The position numbers were made by a program, and so were the translations under genes. The notes beneath the pieces are model-generated. The model did not search any database, was not told the DNA's origin, and worked only from the letters and a program-made list of their open reading frames with translations. This document shows, piece by piece, positions 12,088 to 13,665 of a stretch of DNA of 13,665 nt. The stretch is from the NCBI GenBank assembly GCA_035278025.1, contig DATEJK010000133.1, positions 1 through 13,665 of the forward strand, given 5' to 3'. Numbering within the stretch: position 1 is the first letter of the stretch; each line of letters starts with the position of its first letter. The DNA is from JAICWP01 sp035278025. GTDB lineage: Bacteria > Acidobacteriota > Terriglobia > Terriglobales > Acidobacteriaceae.

Positions 12088-13665
12088 CTACTCTCCCGGG
12101 CCTGGTGGGTATGCTGGTAAATCCGGCGGCCGCGTGGGCAGCTTTTTCGGATGCTCCTGGATTTCCTTCATCAGGTACTGGATGGCACGTTCGAGTTGCG
12201 GGTCCTGGCCTTTCATCACCAGGTCGGGACGATTGTCCACCTCGATGTCGGGCGCGACGCCGTGGTTTTCAACAATCCATTGGCTGTCGAGCCCGTAGAG
12301 GGAAAACTCCGGCCGCGTGAAATATCCGCCGTCGATTTCGGGAATGTAGCCGCGGATGCCGCGCACGCCGCCCCAGGTGCGTTCTCCGATCACCGGGCCT
12401 AGCTTGTATTTCTTGAAGAAGTAAGTAAAGAAATCGCCGTCGGAGGCGCTATAGCGGTTGCTCAGGTCGGCCATATACCCATAGAACACGTTATCTGGGA
12501 TGGTATTGCTCTCAAAGTTGCGCGCGGATTCCATGGCCGCCAGGATGCGGCGCAAGTGTTCCTGGATGATCTGGTCAACAAATCCGCCACCGTTATACCG
12601 CACGTCAAAAATGAGGCCCTCTTTGCGGATCTGCGGAAAGTATTGCCGGACAAATTCATTCAGGCCGGTGTCTTCCATGTCAGGCAGGTAAACATAGCCC
12701 ACCTTGCCGCCGGTGGCCTTGTCAACCTTCTCGCGATTGGTTTCAATCCAGTCAAGTTCGCGCAGCTTGAATTCGCTTCGGATGGGCATCACCAGCACGT
12801 CCCAGGAGCCTTCGGTGGTGGGCTTACTGTTGACTGTGAGGGTGACGTCCTGGTCCGCGGTGTTGACGAACGGCTTGAAAGGATTTTCAGGAAGGCGCAA
12901 GGGCCTGCCGTTCACGGCCAGCAGGTAATCGCCTTCCTTCACCTTGACGCCGGGTTCGGTGAGTGGCGAGCGGACGGCGGGGTCCCAGTTATGCCCGGGA
13001 TAAATTTTCTTGAAGCGATAGAATCCGCTGGCAGTGTCCGCTTCAAAATCCACTCCCAGCAGGCCCACGTTCACCGGGTGAAGATCGGGCATGTCGCCGC
13101 CGCCCACGTAGGTGTGAGAGTTTGAGAGTTCGCTTACCATTTCGCCCAGAACGTAATTCAGGTCAAAGCGGTCGGCCACGTAAGGCAGCAGCGCCGCATA
13201 TTTGTCCCGCTCTTTGGCCCAGTCGACGCCGTTCATCGATTTTTCAAAAAAGTAGTCGCGTTCCTGCCGCCACATGTCGTCGAAGATTTCTTTCCATTCT
13301 GCCGCAGGATCCACATCCATCTGCATGCTGGCCAGGTTCAGGGCCCCGGCGCCAACGTGCTGCGGTTCTCTTTCCGGGGGCGTGGCATCAATAATGCCGA
13401 AGGTCTGCGAACTGCCGCCTTCCTCGAAAAGGGCTGCCGCTGCGCCACCCGCGCCGCCACTGGGAGCCGAATAGAGCAATTTCTTTCCGTCGAAGGAGAG
13501 CGTGTAATTGTTCGCGCCTTCCATCAGCACGCTGTCCTTGCGCTTCTCCACATCAAAAACGTGGATGGAATACGATTCGCCGGGCAGCGGCCCGCTCAGG
13601 CCCATGGTCGGCGCGGAGACGTAGAAGACGTTCCCCTTGTTGGCCTGGAGATCGTTGTAATTGCC
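12088..13665 (-). CDS. Tricorn-like S41 protease, C-terminal part (5' end outside window)
   Basis: The frame is open to the window edge, so the ATG at 13605 is internal and 525 residues of a much larger protein are visible. First comes the end of the beta-propeller part (NVFYVSAP, SYSIHVFDVEKRKDSVLMEG, YTLSFDGKKLLYSAP). A Gly/Ala-rich linker follows, then a helical C1-type domain (WKEIFDDMWRQERDYFFEKS). Next is SNSHTYVGGG with the Ser-His pair (183-184 from the first visible codon), then a PDZ-like region (PGVKVKEGDYLLAVNGRPL) and the S41 core. DVRYNGGG, SASDGDFF (Ser408 nucleophile, Asp409) and VENHGVAPD (Glu466) match tricorn S745/H746, S965/D966 and E1023. All catalytic residues are present. 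It likely trims peptides; Asp409 suggests basic side-chain preference. The protein ends in a Pro-rich tail. No clear terminator follows. Confidence 0.9.
   Translation of the reverse strand, partial: GNYNDLQANKGNVFYVSAPTMGLSGPLPGESYSIHVFDVEKRKDSVLMEGANNYTLSFDGKKLLYSAPSGGAGGAAAALFEEGGSSQTFGIIDATPPEREPQHVGAGALNLASMQMDVDPAAEWKEIFDDMWRQERDYFFEKSMNGVDWAKERDKYAALLPYVADRFDLNYVLGEMVSELSNSHTYVGGGDMPDLHPVNVGLLGVDFEADTASGFYRFKKIYPGHNWDPAVRSPLTEPGVKVKEGDYLLAVNGRPLRLPENPFKPFVNTADQDVTLTVNSKPTTEGSWDVLVMPIRSEFKLRELDWIETNREKVDKATGGKVGYVYLPDMEDTGLNEFVRQYFPQIRKEGLIFDVRYNGGGFVDQIIQEHLRRILAAMESARNFESNTIPDNVFYGYMADLSNRYSASDGDFFTYFFKKYKLGPVIGERTWGGVRGIRGYIPEIDGGYFTRPEFSLYGLDSQWIVENHGVAPDIEVDNRPDLVMKGQDPQLERAIQYLMKEIQEHPKKLPTRPPDLPAYPPGPGE

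Noticed and set aside
11886..12320. 144-codon open frame on the plus strand
   Set aside because: It crosses the hairpin repeats and the end of the protease gene, lacks domains and has a low-complexity Arg/Gly-rich translation.

Overview
The window is GC-rich, densely coded bacterial DNA with no RNA gene and no complete mobile element. The gene content fits a soil-type Acidobacteriota genome: an ECF sigma factor with a one-TM zinc-finger anti-sigma, a bacterial tricorn-like S41 protease, myo-inositol oxygenase next to a DMT sugar transporter, and dyad-rich intergenic DNA. That placement is inference from content; no marker gene is present.

Layout. (1) 1-1273, plus strand: the 3' end of an ABC ATPase and its ABC-2 permease, overlapping by one base. 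(2) 4829-1349, minus strand: a cytochrome b561-like protein, a Tat-exported MsrP/sulfite-oxidase-like molybdoenzyme, a small secreted Lys-Met-rich repeat protein, then an ECF sigma factor and its anti-sigma. (3) 5008-5602, plus strand: a Phd/RelE-type toxin-antitoxin pair. (4) 5784-8140, plus strand: myo-inositol oxygenase, a 33-residue membrane peptide and a 12-TM sugar-type transporter. (5) 8204-8759, plus strand: a brnT-like toxin broken by one stop codon, followed by an intact antitoxin. (6) 11845-8775, minus strand: a molybdate operon with an HTH-Mop regulator, ModA, ModB and ModC, behind a good sigma70-type promoter. (7) 11911-12087: repeat-like dyads. (8) 12088-13665, minus strand: the C-terminal part of a tricorn-like protease.

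How the genes work together. Block 2 is the most interesting. Its parts match, function by function, the hypochlorite-scavenging module I recall from Azospira (SigF/NrsF, the Met-rich periplasmic peptide MrpX, and the reductase YedY1 with its membrane partner). The peptide would be a sacrificial methionine sink, the molybdoenzyme would reduce the Met-sulfoxide, the cytochrome would supply electrons, and the sigma/anti-sigma pair would sense the stress. Here the anti-sigma is a one-TM zinc-finger protein with its own Cys/His-bearing outer domain, unlike the multi-TM NrsF. The molybdate importer of block 6 could feed the cofactor of the block 2 enzyme. Block 4 suggests uptake and oxidation of inositol to glucuronate. 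Blocks 3 and 5 are defence or stability modules, one apparently decaying.
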